Source of the DNA: Sinorhizobium glycinis
GTDB taxonomy: Bacteria; Pseudomonadota; Alphaproteobacteria; Rhizobiales; Rhizobiaceae
NCBI RefSeq assembly: GCF_001651865.1
Contig: NZ_LPUX01000067.1
Coordinates: 62,538 to 126,537 of the forward strand
Direction of reading: 5' to 3'
DNA: 64,000 bases
How positions within the stretch are numbered: the stretch's first letter is position 1; every line of letters begins with the position of its first letter. The translations under genes and the position numbers were made by a program. Of this stretch, positions 37,616-46,888 are shown one piece after another. The notes below the pieces were generated by a model. That model had not been told where the DNA came from. It made no database searches and was given only the letters and a program-made list of their open reading frames with translations.

Positions 37616-38293
37616 CTAGCGATCTTGAATGAACCTACTTTGCCAGCGGCGCGGTATTCGGAACGCCACGGTTGTGAGCGACAGGGCGGCAAGCGACGGC
37701 ACCCACAAGGCGAGATCCCCTGCTTCTCGCACCAGGACTGCACCCATGATGGCTCCAGCGAACATTCCAAGCCACGGCACGACCTGAATTATCCAATGCG
37801 CACTGCGGATACCTATGACCCAACGTCCCAGTCCGCGGCCGAAGCGCGACAGAGCTCCGGTGACGTACGTCAGCCCAACCGGCAGTCCTTCGATCTGCTC
37901 GACTGCAGCGTTGATGGCACCCATCGCCAGGATAAGCAAAAGGAACTGGAGCTCGCTTTCGGCCGCTGAAAGCGCTGCGCATGCGAGTATGGCGGATACC
38001 AACAACAAAACGACTCGCGGCCCGAATTTGATCGAAACCATCACTCCCGCGGCGTTCCCGAATACAAATGTGATCAGGCCGGCAATGAGAAGTACTCCCC
38101 GCGCGACGTCGCCCTGAAGCAGGGCGACCGATGCGCGAGTCGTATTGCCGCTCATGAAGGACACGAAATCTCCGAGGGTCATAAACCCCATGGCATCGGT
38201 CATGCCGGCAAGGAACGATATTGCAGCGACGAGCGCCAAACCAACAGAACTCCTCTGACGCTTAATGATGCGCCGCCGCCGCTGTACAGTCAT
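37616..38293 (-). CDS. DUF1275 (YoaK-like) membrane protein
   Basis: This 225-residue protein has about six helices and the DUF1275 start: 'LALVAAISFLAGMTDAMGFMTLGDFVSFMSGNTTRASVAL', followed by 'AVEQIEGLPVGLTYVTGALSRFGRGLG'. Function is unknown; the family is thought to be a transporter. ATG 38293 (MTVQRRRR) gives a basic N-tail; the longer start overlaps the next promoter region. It is divergent from the P-type ATPase. Confidence 0.85.
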   Translation of the reverse strand: MTVQRRRRIIKRQRSSVGLALVAAISFLAGMTDAMGFMTLGDFVSFMSGNTTRASVALLQGDVARGVLLIAGLITFVFGNAAGVMVSIKFGPRVVLLLVSAILACAALSAAESELQFLLLILAMGAINAAVEQIEGLPVGLTYVTGALSRFGRGLGRWVIGIRSAHWIIQVVPWLGMFAGAIMGAVLVREAGDLALWVPSLAALSLTTVAFRIPRRWQSRFIQDR

Positions 38294-38435
38294 TTGTGGT
38301 GATCCAAGTGAGGCCTCGCCTAAGAAAGCAAACGCCGTACGGCATTGCAAGCTCGCAATAGTCGCAGAACGACGCCCTCATTCTCATGCCATACATGTTC
38401 GCGTCGGCCGCCGTTCATCGTTTTCGCACTGGGTT

Positions 38436-38449
38436 TTGCGCCGGATCAA
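38436..38449 (+). promoter_or_regulatory. FNR-type box of the P1B-5 ATPase gene
   Basis: TTGCGCCGGATCAA, centre 58 bases before the TTG start at 38501. It falls inside the longest frame, which argues for the downstream start. Confidence 0.7.
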
Positions 38450-38500
38450 GGTAACGCTTTTGTCCACCGATATCCTGCGCGACATCTGCGGGAGGGCGCC

Positions 38501-40825
38501 TTGAGCAAGAGCCGACTCTTCGAGCTTCTTTTTCAGGAGGGCGAGCTGGGCAAGCGCCTCCTCCTTGGCCTCATCGCTTTCGCCTTGCTCGCCGGCACGG
38601 CCGCCTGGCTCGCGGACCGGCCCCACCTCAGCGCCTCGTCCTGGGCTGCTGGCACCGCGATAATCCTGGCGAGCCTCCTTACCGAAATTGCGATCAGTCT
38701 CGGGAAGAAGGAATTCGGGCTGGATCTCATCGCGGCGCTCGCGATGGCTGGCGCCCTTTTCCTCGGCGAATACCTGACCGGCAGCATCGTCGCACTGATG
38801 TACACGGGTGGGCAGGCGCTCGAGGATTTCGCTCAAAGGCGCGCACGCCGAGAACTGACCGCGCTGCTCAATCGCGTACCGCGCACCGCCGCTCGTTACG
38901 TGGATGGGCAGTTGCAGGAGGTTTCCATCGAAGAACTGAATCCTGGCGACCGAATCCTGATACGCCGGGGCGAGGTGGTGCCCGTCGACGGAAACGTGAC
39001 AGGTGGCATGGCCGTGCTGGACGAGTCGGCCTTGACGGGCGAGGCGATGCCGATCCGGCGCCGATCCGGCGAGCCGGTGACGAGCGGCACGACGAACGCC
39101 GGCGATGCCTTCGAAATGGTCGGCTCAAGCGCGGCGAGCGACAGCACCTATGCGGCAATCCTCAGGCTGGTGGCGGCCGCAAAAGCCGCTAAAGCGCCTA
39201 TCGTTCGGCTTGCCGACCGTTATGCGTTGGTGTTTCTTGTGGTCACACTCCTTTTGGCCGGCGGCGCCTGGGCCACAAGCGGGGAGCCGGTCCGCGCGCT
39301 CGCCGTGCTGGTCATTGCGACCCCCTGCCCGCTCATTCTCGCGGTCCCGGTGGCAATCATCGCCGGCGTCTCCCGCTGCGCCGGCAAAGGCGTGCTCGTG
39401 AAGGGCGGAGGCGCACTCGAGGTGCTTGCGCGCATGAAGACAGTGGTCCTCGACAAGACTGGGACGATTACCGACGGCAGGGCCCGTCTGATCGAGGTGA
39501 AGACCCGCACCGATCTCGACCCTCTGGAAGTGCTGCGTAGCGCGGCATCGCTGGATCAGGGCTCACACCACGTGATCGCCCGTGCGCTAGTCGCAGCCGC
39601 AAGAGAGCGGGGCTTGGAACTTGTTGCACCAACCGAGCTCCGTGAAGCGGCGGGTTCCGGCGTGAGCGGCAACATAGATGGCCACGACATCGAAGTGGGG
39701 GGCTGGGACTTCATCAGCGAAAGGATCGATGAGACCGCCTTCTCGCGAGATATACGGGAGTGGATCCGGAGGGATGGCATCGTCTCGGTGCTCACTGCCA
39801 TGGACGGAGTTCTGGCGGGCGCGTTTCTCCTGGCTGACGAGGTCAGGCCAGAGGTCGGCAGCGTGCTCAGGCAATTGCGGGAGGCCGGCGTCGAGCGGAT
39901 CGTGCTTGCGACCGGCGATCGCACCGAGCTCGCGGAGAGCCTCCAGTCCTTCCTGGGGTTGGACAGTGTTGCCGCCGATTTGAAGCCGGAAGACAAAACC
40001 AGGATTGTCGAAGCGGAAAGATCGGCAGGACCGGTCATGATGGTCGGCGACGGCGTCAACGACGCACCGGCGCTCGCAGCCGCCGACGTCGGGGTAGCCA
40101 TGGGCGCGCGTGGGGCTGCCGCCTCCTCCGAAGCGGCCGACGTGGTGATCTTGGTGGACCGGCTCGATCGCCTCGTCAGCGCCATCCGCATCGCGCGTCG
40201 CTCACGCGGCATAGCCCTCCAGAGCGTCTATATGGGGATGGGCTTGTCCGCCGCTGGCATGATCGCGGCCGCCTTTGGATATCTGACGCCGGTTCAGGGG
40301 GCACTGCTGCAGGAAGCGATAGACGTCATCGCCATCTTGAATGCGCTGCGCGCTCTGGGGCAGCCTTTCGGCGGGTGGCGGAAAACAACACGTTTGGCGC
40401 ACGCGGAGCTCCTGAAGCTCGAAGCCGAGCATGGTGCCCTGATGGACGTTGTGGACGAGATACGCCATACGAGCGCGCGCATCCAGCAGCTCCCGGAAAA
40501 AGAAGTCGGCACGCAGCTTGCGCACCTGGACGCGCTGCTGCGACAACGTCTTCTTCCGCACGAGCGGCAGGACGACGAGGAACTCTATCCCAGGCTGCGC
40601 AGGCAGGCGGGCGCGCCGGATGCTCTTGCCGGCATGAGCAGAACTCACATGGAGATCCAACGTCAGGTCCACAGCCTCACTTCGCTTCGACAAACGCTCG
40701 GCGAACATGGGCCGAGCCCGGCACAGCGCTACGAGATCCAGCGCCTGCTGCACGGTCTGGAAGCTATTACTCGCCTCCACTTTGCGCAGGAGCTGGAAAT
40801 CTATCGATCGCTCGAGGACGAGTAG
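38501..40825 (+). CDS. nia: P1B-5 type metal ATPase with C-terminal hemerythrin domain (Nia-like)
   Basis: This 774-residue transporter carries 'SALTGEAMPI' (actuator), the metal-site helix 'VIATPCPLILAVPV', phosphorylation 'VVLDKTGTITDG', and hinge 'MVGDGVNDAPALAAADVGVAMG'. After the last helices, about residues 640-770 form a hemerythrin-like bundle with metal-ligand pattern 'EHGALM', 'PHERQDDEELYPRL', 'RTHMEIQ' and 'LHFAQELEIY'. TPC in place of CPC plus the hemerythrin tail is the P1B-5 pattern; S. meliloti Nia exports Ni and Fe in nodules. The TTG start at 38501 has GGAGG 5 bases before it. Confidence 0.88.
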   Translation: MSKSRLFELLFQEGELGKRLLLGLIAFALLAGTAAWLADRPHLSASSWAAGTAIILASLLTEIAISLGKKEFGLDLIAALAMAGALFLGEYLTGSIVALMYTGGQALEDFAQRRARRELTALLNRVPRTAARYVDGQLQEVSIEELNPGDRILIRRGEVVPVDGNVTGGMAVLDESALTGEAMPIRRRSGEPVTSGTTNAGDAFEMVGSSAASDSTYAAILRLVAAAKAAKAPIVRLADRYALVFLVVTLLLAGGAWATSGEPVRALAVLVIATPCPLILAVPVAIIAGVSRCAGKGVLVKGGGALEVLARMKTVVLDKTGTITDGRARLIEVKTRTDLDPLEVLRSAASLDQGSHHVIARALVAAARERGLELVAPTELREAAGSGVSGNIDGHDIEVGGWDFISERIDETAFSRDIREWIRRDGIVSVLTAMDGVLAGAFLLADEVRPEVGSVLRQLREAGVERIVLATGDRTELAESLQSFLGLDSVAADLKPEDKTRIVEAERSAGPVMMVGDGVNDAPALAAADVGVAMGARGAAASSEAADVVILVDRLDRLVSAIRIARRSRGIALQSVYMGMGLSAAGMIAAAFGYLTPVQGALLQEAIDVIAILNALRALGQPFGGWRKTTRLAHAELLKLEAEHGALMDVVDEIRHTSARIQQLPEKEVGTQLAHLDALLRQRLLPHERQDDEELYPRLRRQAGAPDALAGMSRTHMEIQRQVHSLTSLRQTLGEHGPSPAQRYEIQRLLHGLEAITRLHFAQELEIYRSLEDE

Positions 40826-40881
40826 GCCAATCCAAACGAAAAGACGGATCGATCCGATTGCCGAGCATCTCATCGATTCAT

Positions 40882-40895
40882 TTGAGGTAGATCAA
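40882..40895 (+). promoter_or_regulatory. FNR-type box of the hydrolase gene
   Basis: TTGAGGTAGATCAA, centre 57 bases before ATG 40946. Confidence 0.65.
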
Positions 40896-40945
40896 GGTCC
40901 TCGCGGCTCATCTCGACTAGGATGCCCGCAAATTGGAACTCCGGG

Positions 40946-41989
40946 ATGACGGTCATGGGTCGGATCGGATGGACATTATCAGCAGTCTTAATCGCTATCG
41001 CGGTCGCAGGCGGGATTGTTTTCCTGTCCTACAGCAATGACATCGATCGCGCGCGCTCCGCAGTCGCCAATGGCGCGCGAATTGCCAGTACGACCGCGGG
41101 TCCCATTGAATATGCCGAGAGAGGCGGCGGCATTCCGCTCCTGTCCATCCATGGTGCAGGTGGCGGATGGGATCAGGGTCTGACCAACGTTGCCGATCTG
41201 GTCGGAAGCGGATTTCGGGTGATCGCTCCGTCTCGCTTCGGTTATCTCGGGACGCCTATTCCGTCCGATACTTCGCCCGCCGCTCAGGCCGATGCCCATA
41301 TGGCGCTACTCACCGAGCTTGAGATCGACGAAGCCGTCGTCGTTGGTGTCTCGGCTGGGGCACGCTCGGCAGTCGAACTGGCGCTTCGCCATCCGGATAG
41401 GGTGTCAGCTCTCATTCTGATCGTCCCTGGAACTTACGCGCCCGAGAGCCCCGTGATGGTCGAGGGGAGCCGCGGCAGCGCATTTGTCTTCTGGCTGGTC
41501 AATACGGGCGCCGATTTCGCCTGGTGGACGACCGAAAAGATTGCTCCGTCGGTTCTCATTCGCTTCCTCGGCGTGCCACCCGAGGTGGTCGAAGCTGCAA
41601 CGGCGCAGGACCAAGAACGGGTAATGGCCGTTATCCGCAGCGTCGAACCGCTTTCGCGGCGCTTCCCCGGCATCAACATTGACAGTGCGCCCGATCTCCA
41701 CCGCCTACCCCTCGAGAAGATCGCCGCTCCCACGCTGGTCGTCTCGGCCGAGGACGATCTGTTCAATACGCTCCCCGCAGCCAAATTTGCGGCCGCTAGT
41801 ATTCCGAGTGCGAAGTTGGTCGTCTACGACACTGGCGGCCATCTGCTCGTTGGACGTGGCGAAAAGGTTAGGGAAGCCGTCAGCGATCTCCTTGGTCAGA
41901 CAGGCACAATGCAGCCCTCGGGATCTGGCGCCCGGACGCCTGTTCGGCCAAATTCGCCCGCACCCGCCGTATCGTCGACGCGGTCATGA
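40946..41989 (+). CDS. alpha/beta hydrolase with N-terminal membrane anchor
   Basis: This 347-residue protein has one N-terminal helix (about 5-28) and an alpha/beta hydrolase fold: 'LLSIHGAGGGWDQGL' (oxyanion), nucleophile 'VVVGVSAGARSAVELAL', acid 'VVSAEDDLFN', and His in 'DTGGHLLVGRG'. The substrate is unknown. ATG 40946 follows a GGAACTCCGGG site; an FNR-type box sits 57 bases upstream. A broken flavin oxidoreductase follows 56 bases later. Confidence 0.85.
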   Translation: MTVMGRIGWTLSAVLIAIAVAGGIVFLSYSNDIDRARSAVANGARIASTTAGPIEYAERGGGIPLLSIHGAGGGWDQGLTNVADLVGSGFRVIAPSRFGYLGTPIPSDTSPAAQADAHMALLTELEIDEAVVVGVSAGARSAVELALRHPDRVSALILIVPGTYAPESPVMVEGSRGSAFVFWLVNTGADFAWWTTEKIAPSVLIRFLGVPPEVVEAATAQDQERVMAVIRSVEPLSRRFPGINIDSAPDLHRLPLEKIAAPTLVVSAEDDLFNTLPAAKFAAASIPSAKLVVYDTGGHLLVGRGEKVREAVSDLLGQTGTMQPSGSGARTPVRPNSPAPAVSSTRS

Positions 41990-42045
41990 GGGAACAGCCA
42001 AGAGGCACGCAATGGCGTGCCTCAGGTATTTACGGAGCGCAGCAG

Positions 42046-42626
42046 ATGACCAGGCACATAGCGATTGTCCAGGGCCACCCGGACCCGGCCAGGCACCACC
42101 TCCTGCACGCCATGGCTGACGCTTACGCCGAGGCCGCCACGGCCGCGGGACACGAGGTGCGGCGCATAGAAGTGGCCAAGCCGAGTTCCGGCTGCTGCGG
42201 ACGCAGGAAGATTTCGAAACCGGCACATTGCCAACCAGCCTGGAGCAATCGCGGGAGGACATGCGCTGGGCAGAGCACTGGGTCTTTCTCTTTCCCCTTT
42301 GGCATGGAACGATGCCGGCCCTGCTCAAGGGCTTCCTCGAGCACATTTTCAGGCCGGGCTTTGCCATGGAATACAAGAAGCGCGGCTTTCCCAAACGGCT
42401 GCTTGCCGGGCGCTCCGCCCGCATAATCGTCACCATGGGAATGCCGGTGCTGCTTTATCGATGGTATTTCGGCGCCTATGGCGTGCGCAGCTTCGAGCGC
42501 AGCATGTTGGGCTTCGCCGGGATCAAACCCATTCGCGAGAGCTTCTATGGCCTCTCGTTTGCCGACGAGAAGAAGCGCGCGCGCTGGATCAACGACATGC
42601 GCGAATACGGCAGACGGGGCGGTTGA
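42046..42626 (+). pseudogene. NAD(P)H-dehydrogenase-like flavodoxin-fold protein, frameshifted
   Basis: The first part ('TRHIAIVQGHPDPARHHLLHAMADAY...VRRIEVAK') is in one frame from ATG 42046; the rest ('FRLLRTQEDFETGTLPT' to the stop at 42626, with 'FLFPLWHGTMPALLKGFLEHIFRPG') is in another. The change falls near 42181-42183. The span is 193 codons plus two bases, so one missing base explains it. The intact product would be about 193 residues, of the NAD(P)H:quinone oxidoreductase type with a bound flavin. It could be inactive or a base-call error. Confidence 0.8.
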
Positions 42627-42662
42627 CTTAGCCTCGAACGGATCGGGATTGGAGATCCGACT

Positions 42663-42676
42663 TTGAGCTTGATCAA
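42663..42676 (+). promoter_or_regulatory. FNR-type box upstream of a small hypothetical gene
   Basis: TTGAGCTTGATCAA, centre about 80 bases before ATG 42750. Confidence 0.65.
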
Positions 42677-42749
42677 GGAGTTTCTCTGCGTGCGAAGCAT
42701 AATGCTTGAGTGAGCATGGCTTGATCGCATTCATGCCGGGAGGACGAAA

Positions 42750-43040
42750 ATGCCCTTGAAGTTGATCAGTGGAATGATGAAGGCATCGGGTGACGAGGCG
42801 CTTCTGATCATGGAAAGAGACGTCGGAGGCGACGAAATCGTTCTTGTTACGAAGGAGGCGCTTTTCGATATCGCCGATCCGCCGCTTTGCAACGAGTGTC
42901 GATTGCAGCAATACGTCACAGTCTTCAGCGAAATCGCGTCCAACAAATTCGATGGGAAGAAGCTCACGTCCGATGGGCACGTGGCAGTAACCGCGACTGA
43001 TGTTTCTGCTTGGAAGGCTCTTCATCCGGACGCGGCTTGA
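42750..43040 (+). CDS. hypothetical protein in the FNR regulon
   Basis: This 96-residue protein has a compact alpha/beta look: 'DEALLIMERDVGGDEIVLVTKEALFDIADPPLCNECRLQQYV', with Cys-xx-Cys in 'LCNECR'. The CxxC pair could bind metal or be redox active. No family was recognised. The ATG follows GGGAGG and an FNR-type box. It leads a possible operon with the cytochrome c at 43056. Confidence 0.7.
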   Translation: MPLKLISGMMKASGDEALLIMERDVGGDEIVLVTKEALFDIADPPLCNECRLQQYVTVFSEIASNKFDGKKLTSDGHVAVTATDVSAWKALHPDAA

Positions 43041-43055
43041 GAGGCGTCAAGTGCA

Positions 43056-43436
43056 ATGCTAGCCGGTGACGCGAACGCTGAGTTGCTGGCGAACTCAATG
43101 GACACGGCTGCAATGAAGCGAATATGTGGACTGCAAAGCGCTGTTGCCGTTGCTCTCCTTCTAATGGTCAATGGGGAGAGCGCCGCGGCCGATCGACTCC
43201 GCGGCCGCGCCATCGCCCAACGCTGGTGCAGCGAGTGTCACGTCGTTGCACCTGGACAAGTGCGCGGCTCTGATACCGTTCCGACGTTCGCTCAGATTGG
43301 TGAATCGGAACGATTTGACGAGAGAAGCCTTTCGACATTCTTGGCTACGCCTCACCACTCCCGCATGCCCAATCTGTCCCTGACACGTACCGAGATTGCC
43401 GATCTCGTTGCGTATATGAAGTCGAAAGAACCTTAG
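43056..43436 (+). CDS. small periplasmic monohaem cytochrome c
   Basis: This protein of up to 126 residues has a signal peptide (after the internal MKRICGL start at 43113) and one haem site 'QRWCSECHVVAPGQ', with a distal Met in 'HSRMPNLSLT'. The end 'IADLVAYMKSKEP' is usual for small class I cytochromes. It probably shuttles electrons in the periplasm. Start is uncertain: 43056 (GAGAGG before), 43098 or 43113. It is 15 bases after the previous gene. Confidence 0.85.
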   Translation: MLAGDANAELLANSMDTAAMKRICGLQSAVAVALLLMVNGESAAADRLRGRAIAQRWCSECHVVAPGQVRGSDTVPTFAQIGESERFDERSLSTFLATPHHSRMPNLSLTRTEIADLVAYMKSKEP

Positions 43437-43479
43437 ACGATCCGTCCGCGGAGACCGACTCCCGAACCGAGAACGCAGT

Positions 43480-43920
43480 GTGAGCGCAATGACTGAAATA
43501 AATTATCTCTGGCCACTGACCGGCGGCCTCCTGATCGGCCTGTCGGCAGCCCTCTACCTTCTGCTGAACGGAAGGATAGCCGGGATTTCCGGTCTCGCGG
43601 CCGCCGCAGCAGGCCTGACCGAGGACGACGACAGCAAGTTGGGATTGGGTTTCCTCGTCGGCATCATCGCAGGCGCTTGGCTGGCGGCGGCCCTCGCCCG
43701 CAAACCCGAGATCGTGATCACGTCTTCGCCTGCACTGCTGATTTCTGCTGGACTCATCGTCGGCTATGGCACCCGACTCGGATCGGGTTGCACGAGCGGC
43801 CACGGCGTTTGCGGAGTCGCGCGGCTTTCGCCGCGTTCGCTTGTCGCCACAGCAATCTTCATGGCTGTTGCGAGCGCGACGGTCTTCGTCACCCGACATC
43901 TTCTTGGAGTCCAGCCATGA
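43480..43920 (+). CDS. YeeE/YedE family protein, first half of a split pair
   Basis: This 146-residue membrane protein with about four helices carries 'GTRLGSGCTSGHGVCGVARLSPRSL', the YeeE/YedE Cys motif for thiosulphate/sulphur-compound transport. It is the first half of the split pair with the next gene, joined by ATGA overlap. Start may be GTG 43480 or ATG 43489. Confidence 0.85.
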   Translation: MSAMTEINYLWPLTGGLLIGLSAALYLLLNGRIAGISGLAAAAAGLTEDDDSKLGLGFLVGIIAGAWLAAALARKPEIVITSSPALLISAGLIVGYGTRLGSGCTSGHGVCGVARLSPRSLVATAIFMAVASATVFVTRHLLGVQP

Positions 43921-44375
43921 GGACCCCGATATTAGCAGCGATCGTCTGTGGGCTCATTTTCGGGGCGGGTCTGGCAATCTCCGACATGATCAACCCCGGA
44001 CGTGTGCTGGCGTTCCTCGATGTCGCGGGTCACTGGGATCCGTCGCTGGCCTTTGTCATCGGGGGCGCGCTGATTCCTTCTGCCGGGGCTTACATCATCC
44101 GCGGTCGCCGTCCGGCGCCTTTGCTCGATGACCGCTTCTGTGTTCCGGCGAATAAATCGATCGATTGGAAACTGGTGACTGGCTCGGGCTTGTTCGGACT
44201 CGGGTGGGGGCTGGTGGGGTTCTGTCCCGGCCCCGCCATCGCTGCATTGTCGACGGGGCGATGGGAGACCGTCCTGTTCGCCGCGGCCATGCTGGTCGGC
44301 ATGTGTTTATACCGCTTCACCGCCAACGCCTTCCGAACTACTCAGCAAATTGAAGTGTCACCCCCTCCTCCGTGA
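43917..44375 (+). CDS. YeeE/YedE family protein, second half of a split pair
   Basis: This 152-residue membrane protein has about four helices with 'GAGLAISDMINPGRVLAFLDVAGHWDPSL' and 'GLGWGLVGFCPGPAIAALSTG', the second-half Cys motif of the YeeE/YedE family. Its ATG overlaps the first-half stop. An IS66 element starts 42 bases after its stop; the last dozen residues may differ from relatives. Confidence 0.85.
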   Translation: MRTPILAAIVCGLIFGAGLAISDMINPGRVLAFLDVAGHWDPSLAFVIGGALIPSAGAYIIRGRRPAPLLDDRFCVPANKSIDWKLVTGSGLFGLGWGLVGFCPGPAIAALSTGRWETVLFAAAMLVGMCLYRFTANAFRTTQQIEVSPPPP

Positions 44376-44536
44376 TAAAGCGCAATGTCGAGACGCTTAG
44401 GGATGGCAGGACGAAGGTAAGCGGCAAGCAGATCCCGTCTGGCGGAGGGGGTGAGCGGTCGGATATCGGTAGCGGACACGATGAGCTGCTGTGAGCTTCT
44501 ATGTCTGCGCCTAGTTCTGGAACTAGAACCTTCCAT

Positions 44537-44884
44537 ATGATCGAAGCTGTTGCCGACCGCCTTGAGGGTGCGCCGCGGCAGCTTCGCCGACGCTGGTCGG
44601 ATGAGTTCAAGGCACGGGCGGTGGCGGAGGCATTGGAGCCAGGCGCGAGCGTCTCGGCGATCGCGCATCGGCTGGGCATTCACCCGTCGCAGCTCTTTGG
44701 CTGGCGTCGCGCGGTCTTAGACGCTCGGAAGGTTTCCACGGAACCGGCGCGTTGTAAGGTAGTCGCGGCGTCTGCTGGCGAAGCGGTGATCGAGGTTGTC
44801 ATTGGCGAGGTGATCGTGCGTGCTCGCGCAGACGTCAGCGAGGCGCACTTGCAACGGGTGATCCGGGCGGTGCGGTCGGCATGA
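44537..44884 (+). CDS. tnpA: IS66 TnpA helix-turn-helix protein
   Basis: This 115-residue protein has the IS66 OrfA helix-turn-helix: 'RRRWSDEFKARAVAEALEPGASVSAIAHRLGIHPSQLFGWRR'. It is needed for IS66 transposition. Start is ATG 44537 (MIEAVADR) in preference to a longer frame. The stop overlaps the tnpB ATG (ATGA). Confidence 0.92.
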   Translation: MIEAVADRLEGAPRQLRRRWSDEFKARAVAEALEPGASVSAIAHRLGIHPSQLFGWRRAVLDARKVSTEPARCKVVAASAGEAVIEVVIGEVIVRARADVSEAHLQRVIRAVRSA

Positions 44885-45225
44885 TCCCCTCCGGCGTGAA
44901 GGTGTTCTTGGCCAGTCATCCGGTCGACTTCCGCAAGGGCCCAGACAGCTTGCTGTCGCTGGTTCGGGATGCGGGCAGTGATCCGTTCAACGGCGCGCTT
45001 TACGTCTTCCGGGCCAAACGGGCGGACAGAATTAAGATCGTCTGGTGGGACGGCTCCGGCGTCTGCCTTTATGCCAAGCGATTGGAAAAATCGCAGTTCT
45101 GCTGGCCCCGCATCGGTCATAACCGGGTTCAGCTCAACCATGCCCAGCTTCTGGCGCTCATCGATGGCATGGACTGGAAGCGGGTTCGATCCGTGCCGGT
45201 GAAGCCGCCGGAGATTGTTGGGTAA
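44881..45225 (+). CDS. tnpB: IS66 TnpB accessory protein
   Basis: This 114-residue IS66 Orf2 protein shows the family core 'VKVFLASHPVDFRKGPDSLLSLV', 'LYVFRAKRADRIKIVWWDGSGVCLYAKRLE'. It is translationally coupled to tnpA. The function in IS66 transposition is required but not defined in detail. Confidence 0.93.
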   Translation: MIPSGVKVFLASHPVDFRKGPDSLLSLVRDAGSDPFNGALYVFRAKRADRIKIVWWDGSGVCLYAKRLEKSQFCWPRIGHNRVQLNHAQLLALIDGMDWKRVRSVPVKPPEIVG

Positions 45226-45299
45226 AAGCCCTGCGGCGAAGTGAATCAGCAGCCTGAAAGGGCAGGAAAACCGGAGCAAAATGTGCTCTGGTCGGGTCG

Positions 45300-46888
45300 A
45301 TGACGCCGCCCGATCTCAAACTCCCGGATGACGTAGAAGCGCTGAAAGCCATGGTGCTTGCCATGGCCGAGAAGGCGGCGCGCGCCGATGTCCTGGAGAG
45401 GGAGGTCGCAGATCTCAAGGCACGAAACGCCGATGCCGATGAGCGCATCGAGCGGCTGACGCAGATCCTGAAGGCCTTCGATCGCGCCCGCTTCGGCCGC
45501 CGGTCGGAGAAGCTCGGCTCCCCAAGCACCGACGACGAGCAGCAGGCCTTTGTCTTCGAGGAGATCGAGACCGGCATCGCTGCGATCAGGGCGCAGGTCA
45601 GCAAGGGCCGCGAGCGTCCGGATGGCAAACGTCCGCCGCGGCCACGCAAGGGCTTCGCACCTCACCTGGAGCGGGTCGAAGTCGTCATCGAGCCGGAGGA
45701 TCGGCCGGAGCATGCCGGCAAGCAGAAGGTGCTGATCGGCGAGGACATCTCGGAGCGGCTGGATGTCATGCCGGCGAAGTTCCGCGTCATCGTCACGCGC
45801 CGGCCGAAGTATGCCTTCAAAAACGAGGACGGCGTCGTCCAGGCACCGGCGCCGGCACACATCATCGAGAGCGGCATTCCGACGGAAGCGCTTCTGGCCC
45901 AGATCGCCGTCTCCAAATATGCCGATGGCCTGCCGCTCTACCGACAGGAGGCGATCTACGCTCGCGACAAGGTCGAGCTCGACCGCAAGCTGATGGCGCA
46001 ATGGATGGGCAAGCTCGGCTTTGAGCTGGAGATCCTCGCCGACTACCTCTTTGATGAGATCAAAAAGGGGGAGCGGATCTTCGCCGACGAGACCACGCTA
46101 CCCACGCTCGCGCCTGGTTCCGGATCGACAAAGACGGCTTGGCTTTGGGCCTATGCCAGGGATGATCGAACATTCGGAGGCAGTGGGCCGCCGATGGTAG
46201 CCTATCGCTTCGAAGATAGCCGAGCCGGCGAATGCGTCGCCCGGCATCTGAACGGCTACCGCGGCATCCTGCAGGTGGACGGCTATGCCGCCTACAACAA
46301 GCTGGTCCGCTCCGATCGCGGCAATGACGGCGTCACATTGGCTGGCTGCTGGTCACACAGTCGGCGCAAGTTGAGCTGCATGTCGCGGAAAGCTCGAAGG
46401 TCGCAACGGAGACGGTAGAGCGGATGGCGACGCTCTGGCAGATCGAGGAGACCGTCCGCGGGCAAAGCCCTGACGCCCGTGTCGCGGCGCGTCAGCAAAT
46501 CTCTGCGGCGGTTGTCGCCGAGCTCTTCGCTCTCTGGCAGAAGACCCTGCCGCGGATCTCCGGCAAATCGAAGCTGGCCGAGGCGCTTCGCTATGCGATC
46601 TCGCGTCGCGCCATCTTCGAGCGCTTCCTGACCGACGGCCGCATCGAGCTCGACTCCAACATCGTCGAGCGAGCAATCCGGCCCCAGGCAATCACGAGAA
46701 AGAACTCACTCTTCGCCGGCAGCGACGGCGGCGGAAGGAGCTGGGCGACCATCGCGACGCTGCTGCAGACGGCGAAGATGAACAACGTTGATCCGCTCGC
46801 CTGGCTCACGCAAACGCTCGAGCGCATCGCCAGTGGCTGGCCGAGCAGCGAAATCGACGCGCTCATGCCGTGGAACTACGCCCGCTGA
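45300..46888 (+). pseudogene. tnpC: IS66 transposase TnpC, frameshifted
   Basis: The first part to about 46370 encodes the helix-turn-helix, zinc-finger-like and most of the DDE domain ('ADETTLPTLAPGSG', 'GILQVDGYAAYNKL'). After 'CWSHSRRKL' the frame moves: 'ELHVAESSKVATETVERM' and the tail continue to 46888 with the last catalytic region ('LDSNIVERAIRPQAITRKNSLFAGSDGGGRSWA'). The span equals 529 codons plus two bases, so one missing base. The element is probably inactive on its own unless the break is a base-call error. Confidence 0.85.

Noticed and set aside
38345..38500. Upstream extension of the P1B-5 ATPase
   Set aside because: It spans the FNR-type box, lacks a ribosome site and has poor composition; TTG 38501 has GGAGG.
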